Positions 1 through 9,185 of a stretch of 64,000 nt of DNA are shown here, in pieces. Origin of the DNA: UBA11400 sp964473555 (lineage in GTDB: Bacteria > Bacteroidota > Rhodothermia > Balneolales > HLUCCA01); assembly GCA_964473555.1 (NCBI GenBank), contig CAYYPL010000002.1, positions 372,001 to 436,000 on the forward strand, read 5' to 3'. The position numbers were made by a program, and so were the translations under genes. Positions within the stretch are counted from its first letter, which is position 1. The number at the start of each line of letters is the position of its first letter. The notes beneath the pieces are model-generated. The model worked only from the letters and a program-made list of their open reading frames with translations. It was not told the origin of the DNA and made no database searches.

Positions 1-197
1 GGGCCGAGTTTGCAACTGAAATCTTTTCCTATGCTAAAATGGACGTGACAGTACGTCCGATTCCATCAGAGCAGTATCCAACTAAGGCGAAGAGACCGTT
101 GTATTCAAAATTGGACTGTTCCCTTACGGTTCGCGACACAGGGACCAGCATCCCTTTTTGGAAAGATTCACTTCATAAAATCATTGACCAAATTTAG
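1..197 (+). CDS. rfbD: dTDP-4-dehydrorhamnose reductase, C-terminal end (partial)
   Basis: The window opens inside a gene whose last 64 codons are readable in frame 3 and end in TAG. The peptide contains VRPIPSEQYPTKAKRP and YSKLDC, the characteristic C-terminal signature of RmlD/RfbD, which binds and positions the dTDP-4-keto-sugar. RmlD reduces dTDP-4-keto-L-rhamnose to dTDP-L-rhamnose with NAD(P)H in the cytoplasm. The stop lies 8 bases before the rfbC start, so the genes are co-transcribed in the order rfbD-rfbC-rfbB. The Rossmann N-terminus and the rest of the operon lie upstream of the window. Confidence 0.88.
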   Translation, partial: AEFATEIFSYAKMDVTVRPIPSEQYPTKAKRPLYSKLDCSLTVRDTGTSIPFWKDSLHKIIDQI

Positions 198-205
198 TTA
201 ACATC

Positions 206-760
206 GTGAACTGCATTAAAACCGAAATACCTGAAGTACTCATTTTTGAACCTAAAATATTTGGGGATCAGCGGGGATATTTCCTTGAATCATTTCGTGT
301 GTCGTGGTTGGAAGACCAGGGAATCAGTACTCGTTTTATACAAGACAACATTTCTCGCTCAAAAAAAGGAACGTTGAGAGGGATGCACTATCAGCTTCAT
401 ACTCCGCAGGCGAAACTGGTCATGGCTGCCAGAGGTGAGGTACTGGATATTGCAGTTGATGTTCGAAAAGGATCTCCAACATACGGTAAATGGGTCAGTT
501 GTTTGCTTACCGAGGAAAACAGGCGTGTGATGTTCATTCCCGAAGGATTTGCCCATGGTTTCCAGGTCATTTCCGAGTCTGCTGACTTTATGTACAAGTG
601 CAGTAACTATTATGATCCCTCTGCTGAAAGAGGGATTAATGCGCTGGATCCTGATCTCGACTTGCCGTGGTATGATATAGATCCTATTACCTCAGACCGC
701 GACGATCGTTTGCCCAAACTATTGAATTTACCGGACTCTGATAAACCAATTTACTACTAA
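206..760 (+). CDS. rfbC: dTDP-4-dehydrorhamnose 3,5-epimerase
   Basis: A 184-residue RmlC cupin epimerase, full length for the family. It converts dTDP-4-keto-6-deoxy-D-glucose to dTDP-4-keto-L-rhamnose. Visible signatures are GDQRGYFLESF (residues 20-30), the catalytic-His segment RGMHYQ (His61), PEGFAHGF (112-119) and the MYKCSNYYDP segment with the catalytic-type Tyr130. Translation starts at GTG, 8 bases after rfbD; no in-frame ATG precedes the first conserved block. rfbB follows after 16 bases with an AGGAG ribosome site. Operon position and motifs make the assignment secure. Confidence 0.95.
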   Translation: MNCIKTEIPEVLIFEPKIFGDQRGYFLESFRVSWLEDQGISTRFIQDNISRSKKGTLRGMHYQLHTPQAKLVMAARGEVLDIAVDVRKGSPTYGKWVSCLLTEENRRVMFIPEGFAHGFQVISESADFMYKCSNYYDPSAERGINALDPDLDLPWYDIDPITSDRDDRLPKLLNLPDSDKPIYY

Positions 761-776
761 TCCAGGAGCACATGTA

Positions 777-1781
777 ATGAAGACTATTATTGTAACCGGA
801 GGTGCCGGATTCATCGGCTCAAATCTGATCCTGCATCTGCACGATGTTTATCCCGATTACCAAATTGTAAATGTAGATAAGTTAACCTACGCATCAGACC
901 TGAAGTATCTAGATGAGGTGAAACACTCTTCCCGATATCAGTTTAAACAAGTTGATATTGTGGATAGGAATGCGGTGAGGGATCTTATTCGCGAAGTCAA
1001 ACCGGATGGAGTGTTTCATTTGGCTGCAGAATCACACGTAGACAATTCAATTTCTGGTCCAGAACCCTTTGTGATGTCCAATGTGGTCGGCACGTTTAAT
1101 ATGCTCGAAGAATGTCGACAATTCTGGAAGGAAACAGGACAGTTTGAATCCGGTAGATTTTTACATGTTTCTACGGATGAAGTTTACGGCACCTTGGGTC
1201 CGGAGGGTTTTTTTACAGAAACAACACCATACGCGCCAAATTCACCTTATTCTGCATCTAAAGCTGGCAGTGATATGCTGGTGAGGGCTTACTTTCATAC
1301 CTATCACATGAATGTAGTGACTACGAACTGTTCAAATAACTACGGACCTCACCAACATGATGAAAAGTTGATTCCTACTGTCATTCGGACCGCATTAGCG
1401 GGAAAACCCATTCCCATTTATGGAAAAGGGGAGAATATCCGTGACTGGTTGTTTGTGAGAGATCATAATCGTGCGTTAGATATGGTTTTTCATAAGGGAA
1501 GAAGCGGAGAAACGTATAACATTGGTGGGCACAACGAATGGACCAACATAGAGCTGGTCAGGAAAATCTGTGCTATTCTAAATGAAAAAGTGGGTAAAGG
1601 TCCGGATGGGACCTATGCCAATCTGATCAGTTTCGTGACTGACAGACCAGGACACGATATGCGTTATGCCATTGATCCGACTAAAATAGAGCAGGAGTTG
1701 GGTTGGAAAAACACCCAACATTTTGATCGTGAACTGGGAATCACCATAGACTGGTATGTTGAACGATACATGGACAATTAG
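777..1781 (+). CDS. rfbB: dTDP-glucose 4,6-dehydratase
   Basis: A 334-residue extended short-chain dehydrogenase of the RmlB type. It turns dTDP-glucose into dTDP-4-keto-6-deoxyglucose, the branch point for rhamnose and 4-amino-6-deoxy sugars. The NAD-binding TGGAGFIG lies at residues 7-14, the catalytic STDEVYG at 132-138 (Thr133-Asp134-Glu135) and YSASK (Tyr158, Lys162) completes the active site. An AGGAG sits 9 bases before the ATG. It is the last gene of the operon and is followed by a strong intrinsic terminator. Its product is also the expected substrate of the WecE-type aminotransferase at 41.1-42.3 kb. Confidence 0.96.
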   Translation: MKTIIVTGGAGFIGSNLILHLHDVYPDYQIVNVDKLTYASDLKYLDEVKHSSRYQFKQVDIVDRNAVRDLIREVKPDGVFHLAAESHVDNSISGPEPFVMSNVVGTFNMLEECRQFWKETGQFESGRFLHVSTDEVYGTLGPEGFFTETTPYAPNSPYSASKAGSDMLVRAYFHTYHMNVVTTNCSNNYGPHQHDEKLIPTVIRTALAGKPIPIYGKGENIRDWLFVRDHNRALDMVFHKGRSGETYNIGGHNEWTNIELVRKICAILNEKVGKGPDGTYANLISFVTDRPGHDMRYAIDPTKIEQELGWKNTQHFDRELGITIDWYVERYMDN

Positions 1782-1814
1782 GCTCCTTCATCATCGGAGA
1801 GATTGACTTTATTT

Positions 1815-1851
1815 CAGGCAATTGTTCGTGTAACAGTTGCCTGTTTTGTTT
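1815..1851 (+). terminator. Intrinsic terminator of the rfb operon
   Basis: CAGGCAATTG (1815-1824) pairs with CAGTTGCCTG (1834-1843) in a 10-bp stem with one G-U pair and a 9-base loop, followed directly by TTTTGTTT. It lies 34 bases after the rfbB stop. The hairpin covers the TTG that would open a longer reading of the next gene, which argues that the next gene starts downstream. Confidence 0.8.
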
Positions 1852-1853
1852 CG

Positions 1854-1861
1854 TAGGTTTG
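1854..1861 (+). promoter_or_regulatory. Candidate -7 box upstream of the DUF2207 gene
   Basis: TAGGTTTG is an exact match to the Bacteroidota -7 consensus TAnnTTTG and lies between the rfb terminator and the next start codon (1900), giving a 5' leader of about 30 bases. The only nearby upstream TTG (1837-1839) leaves a 14-base spacer, shorter than the usual 17-23, so the -33 element is weak or absent. Confidence 0.4.
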
Positions 1862-1899
1862 TCAAAACGTGGATTAACAATGAGCTGAATACAGGTTAT

Positions 1900-3672
1900 A
1901 TGATGCGAAGATATCTGATTAACGTGGCACTGGGAACTGCCTTGATGTTCGTTTTATCGACAAGGGTAGTGGCAAAAAACTATACGATTGACACGGTACG
2001 TGTGTTTGCAGAAATCTTGCAAAATGGGCAGGTCAAGATCAATGAATACCGAACATATACGTTCGAAGGATCTTATTCGCAGGCTAATTACGAATTGAAA
2101 AAAAGGGGTTTTGATCAGGCATCTGATTTTACCGTTACTGAAGGTGAAAACGTCTATATTTTAAGTGAATCGGAACTGCCGGGTACGTTTTCTATCGAAG
2201 AACGCACCCATTCAATTAACATCATTTGGAACTACAAAGCAGTAGACGAGTCCAGAACATTTGTAATAAGTTATATTCTTGATGGGGCTTTAATCGTTGG
2301 TCCGGATTACACAGAGTTTTTTTGGACATATTTAAGCGATGACTGGGAGAGGGAGACACAGGTTTTGAATGTTGAGTTAAGACTCCCTGCCAGTCGTAAC
2401 GATGAAGGATATGGGTGGGTTTATGGATCTTCTGAAAAAGTTAACATTCAATTTACTCAAACCGGATTTATTCTTGATTCACTTGAGAGGTTAAAAAAAA
2501 CAAACGAAATAAGCGTTAGGTACCTGTTCCCCTCCAGATTGATATCGGCTGTGGTTACCCATCCTGATTTTAGTTTGTCTCAGGTATTCAATCAGGAGAA
2601 TCAACGTGAGCGTGAGTGGCAGGAGAAATTGGCCTTTGAAGAGGCGGTGAGCCCGTTTGTCAGGTCATTCAGTATCATTCTTATAGTTATGAGTATGGTA
2701 CTTTATGTTGTGATGTACAACAAATTTGGGAAACGCCATCATCCTTCACAACAAATTCCGGAAGTCTCATTTCGTCCACCTGCTGAGCTAAAACCTGCGA
2801 TCGCATCATGGCTTGTTTACTCCCGACAAGTGGTTCCGAATGCTTTGGCGGCTACTTTGCTCGATTTGGCCAGGCAGGGGTTTTTTGTACTCAAAGAACA
2901 AACAGAGACGACCAAGGTGTTTAAAAAAGAAAAACAGGTTGTAGTTTTGGAACTTGTTGTCCCGCAGCCTGATAGTTCAAAGATTACCGATTTCGAAAAA
3001 AGTTTACTCGATTTTATCATCGAGCGAAGTCAAGAAGACAACCGACTAGACAAGATTTTTTCTGCCACCAATAACAACATATCTACGTGGTATCTCGAGT
3101 GGAGTAAACTTGTGTCATCATATGGTAAAGCCATGGAATTGGTGGACCCTGAATCCGTCAAGGGAATGAAATACTCGATGTTCATCCAGTTTTTGATTCT
3201 CGTTTTTTCAATGGCATTGTTTGCACTGGTACAAATTCCAGATCCTGTCATTGCAGGACTTTTAGCCTTTACGATGCTTTTGGTCAGTTTTTCTATACAG
3301 CGTTACAAGCCGCATGGACAAGAACTCTACAAAAAGTTCTACAGTTACCGCAACGGACTTAAAATGGCTGCCAAACAGAGACTGGTTAACTCTAGCTCTT
3401 TGGGTTCACTTCCCAAAGACATGCACATGATTTACGCAGTGGCATTTGCATTTACCGGGAAAAACCTTGAATCTATTCTGTCGCATCTGGATCTTGATGA
3501 GAACTCGATGCATTGGATGTTATTTGGCGGATATCAAGCCTTTGGGACAAGCGGGCTGGTAAAAAGTATTGGTCAGGTAACTACCTCTGTGGTCACATCC
3601 ACTACATCCTTTTCGGCTGCCGGAGCATCGGCGGGAGTGGCTGGTGGTGGTGCAGGTGGTGGAGCAAAATGA
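1900..3672 (+). CDS. DUF2207-family membrane protein
   Basis: A 590-residue protein of the DUF2207 predicted-membrane family, whose function is not established. It begins with a signal-type hydrophobic stretch (YLINVALGTALMFVLS), followed by about 230 residues of extracytoplasmic beta-rich domain. A transmembrane segment follows (SIILIVMSMVLYVVMY), then a cytoplasmic part, and two further membrane segments around residues 430-465. The C-terminus is a low-complexity Ser/Ala then Gly tail (AGVAGGGAGGGAK), as often seen in this family. The ATG at 1900 is preferred over a TTG at 1837 because that TTG lies in the upstream terminator. It is probably monocistronic. Its stop is 1 base from the convergent exonuclease gene. 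Confidence 0.75.
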   Translation: MMRRYLINVALGTALMFVLSTRVVAKNYTIDTVRVFAEILQNGQVKINEYRTYTFEGSYSQANYELKKRGFDQASDFTVTEGENVYILSESELPGTFSIEERTHSINIIWNYKAVDESRTFVISYILDGALIVGPDYTEFFWTYLSDDWERETQVLNVELRLPASRNDEGYGWVYGSSEKVNIQFTQTGFILDSLERLKKTNEISVRYLFPSRLISAVVTHPDFSLSQVFNQENQREREWQEKLAFEEAVSPFVRSFSIILIVMSMVLYVVMYNKFGKRHHPSQQIPEVSFRPPAELKPAIASWLVYSRQVVPNALAATLLDLARQGFFVLKEQTETTKVFKKEKQVVVLELVVPQPDSSKITDFEKSLLDFIIERSQEDNRLDKIFSATNNNISTWYLEWSKLVSSYGKAMELVDPESVKGMKYSMFIQFLILVFSMALFALVQIPDPVIAGLLAFTMLLVSFSIQRYKPHGQELYKKFYSYRNGLKMAAKQRLVNSSSLGSLPKDMHMIYAVAFAFTGKNLESILSHLDLDENSMHWMLFGGYQAFGTSGLVKSIGQVTTSVVTSTTSFSAAGASAGVAGGGAGGGAK

Positions 3673-3673
3673 T

Positions 3674-4387
3674 CTAAAACACTCTGCTCTGAATTTCTGT
3701 TAACTTGCTACTTGCCCGATCTTTGAGATTAGCGAATGTCTCAGCCTGAAGCTCTCCGACCGTATACTTCAGGTGGAGCCAGATCAGGTACGTTGCCATG
3801 ACGTCCTCGTAACAATAATGCTCTATCTGATCAATATTTCCAGCTTTGTACATATCATATACGGCATTCCCTTCAGCCGTTTGTTTGAATGGGACGTCGA
3901 TCAAAAGTCCGAGATGCTTTAGTTTTGGCCCCATACTGGCACCATAATTACTGAATTCGTCCATCAGGTCGACATTGACTTTTGAAAATCTGTATTTGAT
4001 GTCGTGCGTGTTGAGACGGACAGGAATCTGGAGTCCATATTTCATGGCCCGATAAGTGATCACGGGTAAGTCAAATCCTTTGCCATTGTGATGTATCAGG
4101 CCAAAATCCTTGTAAATCAGTAATGCGTCAAACAGTTTTTGGAGTCCTTCTTTTTCATTGTCACCGCTCCAGCTGACCTTATTTCTGGGTTCACCGTTGT
4201 TCTCGATCCATAGACCTACCCAGGATACAATTTTATGGAACATGGGAGGCATAAAACCACTCTTATTTCGTGATAGCTGCTCTGTTGCCTGTTCCAGCAT
4301 CTGGGCATCGTCATCGGCTGCTTGGTCAACAGCATTTCGGAGCAGATTTATATCTGGAATGGTCTCTAAGTCGAATACAAAAAACAT
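3674..4387 (-). CDS. PolB-like predicted 3'-5' exonuclease
   Basis: A 237-residue DEDDy-type exonuclease of the family described as related to the exonuclease domain of DNA polymerase B. ExoI is FDLETIP (Asp6, Glu8), ExoII is HHNGKGFDLPVI around residue 110, and ExoIII is YCYEDVMATYLIW with the expected Tyr and Asp. There is no polymerase domain, so it acts alone or with a partner in DNA or RNA trimming; the physiological substrate is not known. Its ATG lies 2 bases after the asparaginase stop, so the two are translated from one message. It meets the DUF2207 gene tail to tail with 1 base between. Confidence 0.8.
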   Translation of the reverse strand: MFFVFDLETIPDINLLRNAVDQAADDDAQMLEQATEQLSRNKSGFMPPMFHKIVSWVGLWIENNGEPRNKVSWSGDNEKEGLQKLFDALLIYKDFGLIHHNGKGFDLPVITYRAMKYGLQIPVRLNTHDIKYRFSKVNVDLMDEFSNYGASMGPKLKHLGLLIDVPFKQTAEGNAVYDMYKAGNIDQIEHYCYEDVMATYLIWLHLKYTVGELQAETFANLKDRASSKLTEIQSRVF

Positions 4388-4389
4388 AA

Positions 4390-5412
4390 TTAATTAATTT
4401 CTCCGGCCAAATCTTCAAGAAATTGCTTCCGGAGGGTTATAGGATCGGTGTTTATCCCAAGAAGATACATGATTTTTGTGGTAGCTGCTTCCATCGTCAT
4501 TGGACCAGCACTGATTATTCCGATTTCAGCTGCTTTGCGTCCACTTTCATATTTATGAAGGTCTACAGCATCGAATGGTGCCTGTGAGCACATTACTAGT
4601 GTTTTCCCCAGACTGATCAGTTTTTCAAATGCAGGAACAAGTGAATACATCCCTTTTATGGGAAAGTTACCAGATCCAAATCCCTCAATAATCATAGCTT
4701 TGAATGGGGTGTGACAAAAACTGCTGAAAAAATCCGGGTTCATACCCGGAAATAGTTTAACAACTGCGATTTCAGAGCTGAACGATGATTTAGTAACGGG
4801 GTGATTTTTCGGAAGCAATATGTGATTGCCCAATTCGATATTTAATCCGATTTCGGCAAGTGGGGCTAGATTTGGTGATGCAAAAGCGTCAAAGTCACCA
4901 ATACTCATTTTGGTAGATCGGTTTCCCCTGAATAATTTGTCGTTAAAGCAGATACAGACCTCAGGAATGTCGTAGGTGGCTATTTCAACGGAATTGACGA
5001 GGTTTCTGCGTGCATCACTTCGTAAGGTGGTAAGTGGAACCTGGCTTCCGGTGAGAATAACAGGTTTATTGAGTCCACGAAGTGCATACGATAGTGCACT
5101 TGCCGTGTATGCCATCGTATCCGTACCATGAAGTATCACAAAACCGTGATAGGCTGAGGATTGTTCCAGAATAGCTGTTGCCAATAACTCCCAGTGCTCA
5201 GGGGTAAGTGATGAACTGTCTTCATAGAAAAGTTCTTCAACATGTAATCGGGCGATTTTTTCAAGCTCTGGAACCTGTTTGAGCAGGTATCCCCGTGCCT
5301 TATCAGGATCAGCAGACACACTACCCGAATCGATGTGATTACTTTGCATCATGATTGTACCACCGGTCTGGAGTACAAGTACATCTTTGAGAGGATACCT
5401 GGGTTGGGTCAT
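4390..5412 (-). CDS. ansA: Type I (cytoplasmic) L-asparaginase
   Basis: A 340-residue asparaginase that hydrolyses L-asparagine to aspartate and ammonia. The nucleophile loop is LQTGGTIMM (Thr16/Thr19) and the second catalytic motif is HGTDTMAYTASALSY (Thr97-Asp98). No signal peptide is present, and the length and TGSQVPL segment fit the cytoplasmic type I form rather than the periplasmic type II. It is the first gene of a two-gene unit with the exonuclease. The promoter must lie in the 237-base divergent region shared with the EF-G-like gene, but I could not identify it. Confidence 0.92.
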   Translation of the reverse strand: MTQPRYPLKDVLVLQTGGTIMMQSNHIDSGSVSADPDKARGYLLKQVPELEKIARLHVEELFYEDSSSLTPEHWELLATAILEQSSAYHGFVILHGTDTMAYTASALSYALRGLNKPVILTGSQVPLTTLRSDARRNLVNSVEIATYDIPEVCICFNDKLFRGNRSTKMSIGDFDAFASPNLAPLAEIGLNIELGNHILLPKNHPVTKSSFSSEIAVVKLFPGMNPDFFSSFCHTPFKAMIIEGFGSGNFPIKGMYSLVPAFEKLISLGKTLVMCSQAPFDAVDLHKYESGRKAAEIGIISAGPMTMEAATTKIMYLLGINTDPITLRKQFLEDLAGEIN

Positions 5413-5637
5413 TAACTATGGCGAAAATTGATGCTAGTTTGAGAGTATTTGTTGTAGAATTCGGAGAACATTATTGGAAATCCTTCACATATTACCAAAA
5501 AAATGTCAGAATGTTCAACGTGGAGAATTACTTAGTCACAGAAACCGACACGCTGTGTAAAAGTTCTTTGGATGAATCAGCATTTGATTAGATGACATTT
5601 TTGCATTTGGTAACTATAAATGGTACTGGATGTACCA

Positions 5638-5645
5638 GAAAGAGG
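5638..5645 (+). promoter_or_regulatory. Shine-Dalgarno that fixes the EF-G-like start
   Basis: GAAAGAGG lies 4 bases before the ATG at 5650 and 10 residues inside a longer reading that begins at an ATG at 5620. The first conserved residues of the GTPase follow within ten codons of 5650, so 5650 is taken as the start. Confidence 0.55.
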
Positions 5646-5649
5646 TTCT

Positions 5650-7776
5650 ATGAACGTGTATGACTCAAGCCGGATTCGGAATATCGTGTTACTTGGCCAC
5701 TCCGGATCCGGTAAAACCACACTTGCCGAGACCATGCTTTTTGAATCTGGAACGATCACGCGCCGTGGATCCATCCAGGAAGGGAATGCGGTCTCTGATT
5801 TTCATGCAATAGAAAAGGAAAAGAGAAAGTCCGTGTTTTCGAGCTTTATGACTCTTGACTGGCGGGGACACAAAATCAACCTTATAGATACTCCTGGTAC
5901 CCTGGACTATTCCGGTGAAATCATTGGCGCACTCAAAGTTGCCGGAACATCCATTTTTGTGATAGACGCTGAACGTGGGGTTGAAGTGGGTACAGAGATA
6001 TTGTGGAAGCAGGCTTTTAATTATCATTCGATTCCATTATTTGTAGTCAACAAGATCGACCATCCCAAATCTAATTTTGACAAAACTGTTGAAATGGCAA
6101 GGGAACGTTTTGGACGACAAGTAGTTCCGGTTCAGTATCCGTATTCGGAAGGGGATGACTTCCACGCAATTATTGATGTGTTAAAAATGACGATGTATGA
6201 GTTCCCGGAGTCGGGGGGTAAGCCGGAAAAATTACCGATTCCAGACTCTCAAAAAGGCCGGGCAGAACTTATGCACAACGAGTTGATTGAAATCATAGCA
6301 GAGAATGATGAATCGTTGATGGATATCTACTTCGAGAAAGGTAATCTGGATGAAGATGAACTCATAGATGGACTAAAGGCATGTATGTTAAAGCGACAGG
6401 TATTTCCCCTGTTTTGTGTTTCTGCCCAACGAAATATGGGCTCAGGCCGCCTGATGAGCTTTATTGATGCTGTTGCGCCGTCGCCCCTGGATATTTCAGC
6501 ACCCACGTTATCCAACGGTGAATCCTTTAAACTGGATCCTTCGGGTAAAGCCAGCATTTTTCTGTTTAAATCTCATGCTGAAGAGCATATTGGGGATTTA
6601 ATGTTTTTCAAAGTCTATAGTGGAACCGTGAAACCTGGAATGGATCTGATCAATGAAAGTACCGGAAATACAAATCGTTTAACCGGATTGTTCGCCTCCC
6701 AGGGTGGTAAACGGGTGGAGGTATCGGAACTGAGAACCGGTGATATTGGGGCAGTCGTGAAATTGAAAGATGCCGGACCCGGAGATACGTTGAATGAAAA
6801 AGGCTTGAATCTACGGTTCGAACCCATCAAATTTCCTGAACCAACTATCCGGATGGCTGTAAAATCTGCCAGACAAGGTGACGAGGATAAAATTGGTCTG
6901 GCCCTGCATCAACTACATAAAGAAGACCCATCCTTATTTGTGGAACACAGTCAAGAGCTCAAACAGGTGATTTTGGGAGGTCAGGGCGAAGAACATTTGT
7001 CAGTTATTCAGTATAGTCTGGAAAATCGTTTCAAGCTTCATGTTGAATTTGTTGATCCCAAAATACCCTACCGGGAGACCATTACTCGTCCGGTTAAAGC
7101 TCACTATAAACATAAAAAACAATCAGGTGGAGCAGGGCAGTATGGTGAAGTTTACCTGTACATTGAACCGTGGTTTGAGGGTATACCTCCATCCCCTGAA
7201 TTAACTGTGCGTGATGTTCAGGAGTATGATTTAGCTTGGGGTGGCAAACTTGTATATCAGAATTGTATCGTAGGCGGAGTGATCGATGCACGTTTCTTGC
7301 CAGCTATTCTTAAGGGTGTGATGGACAAGATGGAGAACGGCCCGTTGAGTGGTTGTCGCTGCCGAGATATCAGAGTTTCGGTGTATGACGGGTCAATGCA
7401 CTCCGTTGATTCAAACGAAGCCGCATTCAAAACGGCTGGATTGATGGCGTTCAAGAACGGATTTCTTGAAGCTGCCCCTCAGTTACTTGAACCCGTGTAT
7501 GATGTAGATGTATTTGTTCCTGCTGAGTATATGGGTGATGTAATGAGTGATTTGTCGACTAGAAGGGGACAAATACAGGGCATGGATTCGGAGGGGTCAT
7601 TGCAAACTGTAAAAGCTAAAGTTCCACTTTCTGAACTCAATCGCTACTACACTCATCTGAAATCAATGACTCAGGGTAGGGCAACGTATCAGATGCACTT
7701 TTCTGGATATGCTCCGGTACCACGTGAAACTCAGGATCGGATCATGAAGGAAACGATACAAAATGACGAACACTGA
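5650..7776 (+). CDS. Elongation factor G-like GTPase (FusA2 type)
   Basis: A 708-residue translational GTPase with the full five-domain EF-G layout. G1 is GHSGSGKT (16-23), G3 is DTPG (80-83) and G4 is NKID (134-137). The switch-I region reads EKEKRKSVFSS rather than the canonical ERGITI of housekeeping EF-G, and the rest resembles the divergent EF-G-like (FusA2/TetM-neighbour) group. Domain IV includes the YKHKKQSGGAGQYGEV block. Such paralogues bind ribosomes, but their exact role is unsettled; true fusA should be elsewhere in the genome. It stands alone between divergent and convergent neighbours. Confidence 0.85.
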   Translation: MNVYDSSRIRNIVLLGHSGSGKTTLAETMLFESGTITRRGSIQEGNAVSDFHAIEKEKRKSVFSSFMTLDWRGHKINLIDTPGTLDYSGEIIGALKVAGTSIFVIDAERGVEVGTEILWKQAFNYHSIPLFVVNKIDHPKSNFDKTVEMARERFGRQVVPVQYPYSEGDDFHAIIDVLKMTMYEFPESGGKPEKLPIPDSQKGRAELMHNELIEIIAENDESLMDIYFEKGNLDEDELIDGLKACMLKRQVFPLFCVSAQRNMGSGRLMSFIDAVAPSPLDISAPTLSNGESFKLDPSGKASIFLFKSHAEEHIGDLMFFKVYSGTVKPGMDLINESTGNTNRLTGLFASQGGKRVEVSELRTGDIGAVVKLKDAGPGDTLNEKGLNLRFEPIKFPEPTIRMAVKSARQGDEDKIGLALHQLHKEDPSLFVEHSQELKQVILGGQGEEHLSVIQYSLENRFKLHVEFVDPKIPYRETITRPVKAHYKHKKQSGGAGQYGEVYLYIEPWFEGIPPSPELTVRDVQEYDLAWGGKLVYQNCIVGGVIDARFLPAILKGVMDKMENGPLSGCRCRDIRVSVYDGSMHSVDSNEAAFKTAGLMAFKNGFLEAAPQLLEPVYDVDVFVPAEYMGDVMSDLSTRRGQIQGMDSEGSLQTVKAKVPLSELNRYYTHLKSMTQGRATYQMHFSGYAPVPRETQDRIMKETIQNDEH

Positions 7777-7777
7777 A

Positions 7778-7815
7778 GGATAGAGTTACTATGGCCTGAG
7801 TGGGCCATCGTATCC
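7778..7815. terminator. Hairpin between convergent genes
   Basis: ATGGCC (7791-7796) pairs with GGCCAT (7803-7808) around a 6-base loop, and an outer GGATA/TATCC pair (7778-7782, 7811-7815) encloses it. It fills the 41-base gap between two converging genes. There is no clear T-run on either strand, so its terminator role is inferred from position. Confidence 0.4.
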
Positions 7816-7817
7816 AT

Positions 7818-9185
7818 CTAAGGATAGTTTGTCCGGGTGAATGGTGGATCAGATGGTATGGGTTCCAATCTGGGCTTCAATAGTACTTCCCACCTGAGTG
7901 GACGCAAGGCAGGATTCCACTTAAATCCTTCGAGTTGAATTGAAGACACTGAATTACTTTCCGGAAGTGTTTCCCCTTTGATTCCGCTCAATGCGGTTAC
8001 ATCCGCAACCTCCCCGTCTTCAAAAAACATGATGAGTCCAGAGCTGGTAAATGTGAGGGCACCATCTGGTCGATCCTGGTCATCGGTGTAATGAAGCAAT
8101 ACCTCACTGGTACCAAAGTTTTCCATTAAGTGAATGTTTCCGGATTCGAACGAAACCCTCAGTGAGTCACCGCTCATCTGGTGCAATCGTTGTGTGGTCG
8201 AGTCCTCCTGGACAACAAAGGTGTTATGAATAGCCCAAAGTGATTTCAGGGAGTCGTTTTCGGTGTAGATATTGATTTTATCCCCTGACAACTGGATATT
8301 GGCATACCAAACAGAGGGGTTTGAAATCAGATTGAATATCCCGGTTGCTTCACTATAGAACAGCGTATCTGAACGGGTTGAATTATCTTTTTGTACAGAC
8401 TCCACATTCCCGATTGCATCGATGGTGTTTAGTGTGTCTACCCGATTCACTTCGATATACGATGCCGAAAGCCAAGTCGTATCGCTTTGATCTTCATTGA
8501 TACGCATAAGCCTTGAATTCCCGGAAATAATTCGTTTACCGGTTGAATCGGCGTAAACGAATTCACCTGCGAGATCAGTTTGATCTTCAGCGCTATGGAT
8601 CATCACATTACCAAAGAGTTTATATGTCTTATTCGCTCTGGATGAAAATAGACTGTCGGCCTCAATGTACTGAGTCGAATCAGCCAGTTGAACATTGCCA
8701 TAAAATGCCACACTATCATTTGTGTTGAAATAGACTCCCGATTTCGCCTGTATGACCCCGGAGGTGTCCTGAAGCCAGATTGGCTGATTGAACAGTGCAA
8801 TTTCAGTAAGGAAACTATAGAGTGCTTCCTGGCTATAAATAGCCGTTGTGGCATTTGTGATGATTACATTACCGGATAGTGTACTGATTTCCTGATTGAT
8901 GTCGTATCTGAGGGAATCAGCGTAAAGTTTATCCTTTTCTGTGGTAATCATCAGATTGCCATAAGCGGTAACTTCCTCCAGATCCAGAAAATGCCAGGCG
9001 CTGTCGGCCTCAATGCGCAGATTATTGGTTTGCAGCGATACATTTCCTGTGAGTTTACGAATGAGTCCTTTATCTGACTGAACTGTTTGTACGCGATCAG
9101 CTCGGAGTAGATCCACCACGCTTTGAGCCTGAATCAGACTTGGTGACATCAGCAGGAAGCAACAAATCAGTAAAAATAATTTCAT
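7818..9185 (-). CDS. OstA/LptA-like LPS-transport protein
   Basis: A 455-residue protein with a cleavable signal peptide (residues 1-20, ending LIQAQ) and many OstA-type beta strands of the form GNVxI, such as LTGNVSLQTNNLRIEADSAW, LSGNVIITN, FYGNVQL and LFGNVMIHS. The OstA_2 family is the long FCB-group relative of LptA, forming the periplasmic beta-jellyroll bridge that carries LPS to the outer membrane. At 455 residues it is over twice the size of E. coli LptA (185), with several repeats of the domain. It overlaps the lptC stop by 4 bases (ATGA-type coupling), which supports the functional pairing. Confidence 0.85.
   Translation of the reverse strand: MKLFLLICCFLLMSPSLIQAQSVVDLLRADRVQTVQSDKGLIRKLTGNVSLQTNNLRIEADSAWHFLDLEEVTAYGNLMITTEKDKLYADSLRYDINQEISTLSGNVIITNATTAIYSQEALYSFLTEIALFNQPIWLQDTSGVIQAKSGVYFNTNDSVAFYGNVQLADSTQYIEADSLFSSRANKTYKLFGNVMIHSAEDQTDLAGEFVYADSTGKRIISGNSRLMRINEDQSDTTWLSASYIEVNRVDTLNTIDAIGNVESVQKDNSTRSDTLFYSEATGIFNLISNPSVWYANIQLSGDKINIYTENDSLKSLWAIHNTFVVQEDSTTQRLHQMSGDSLRVSFESGNIHLMENFGTSEVLLHYTDDQDRPDGALTFTSSGLIMFFEDGEVADVTALSGIKGETLPESNSVSSIQLEGFKWNPALRPLRWEVLLKPRLEPIPSDPPFTRTNYP

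Noticed and set aside
1837..1899. TTG-initiated N-terminal extension of the DUF2207 protein
   Set aside because: The TTG is within the rfb terminator hairpin and upstream of the candidate promoter; the signal peptide starts at 1900.
5413..5637. Promoter boxes for the divergent asparaginase and EF-G-like genes
   Set aside because: Only imperfect matches (for example TGCATTTG) with wrong spacing were found; not strong enough to list.
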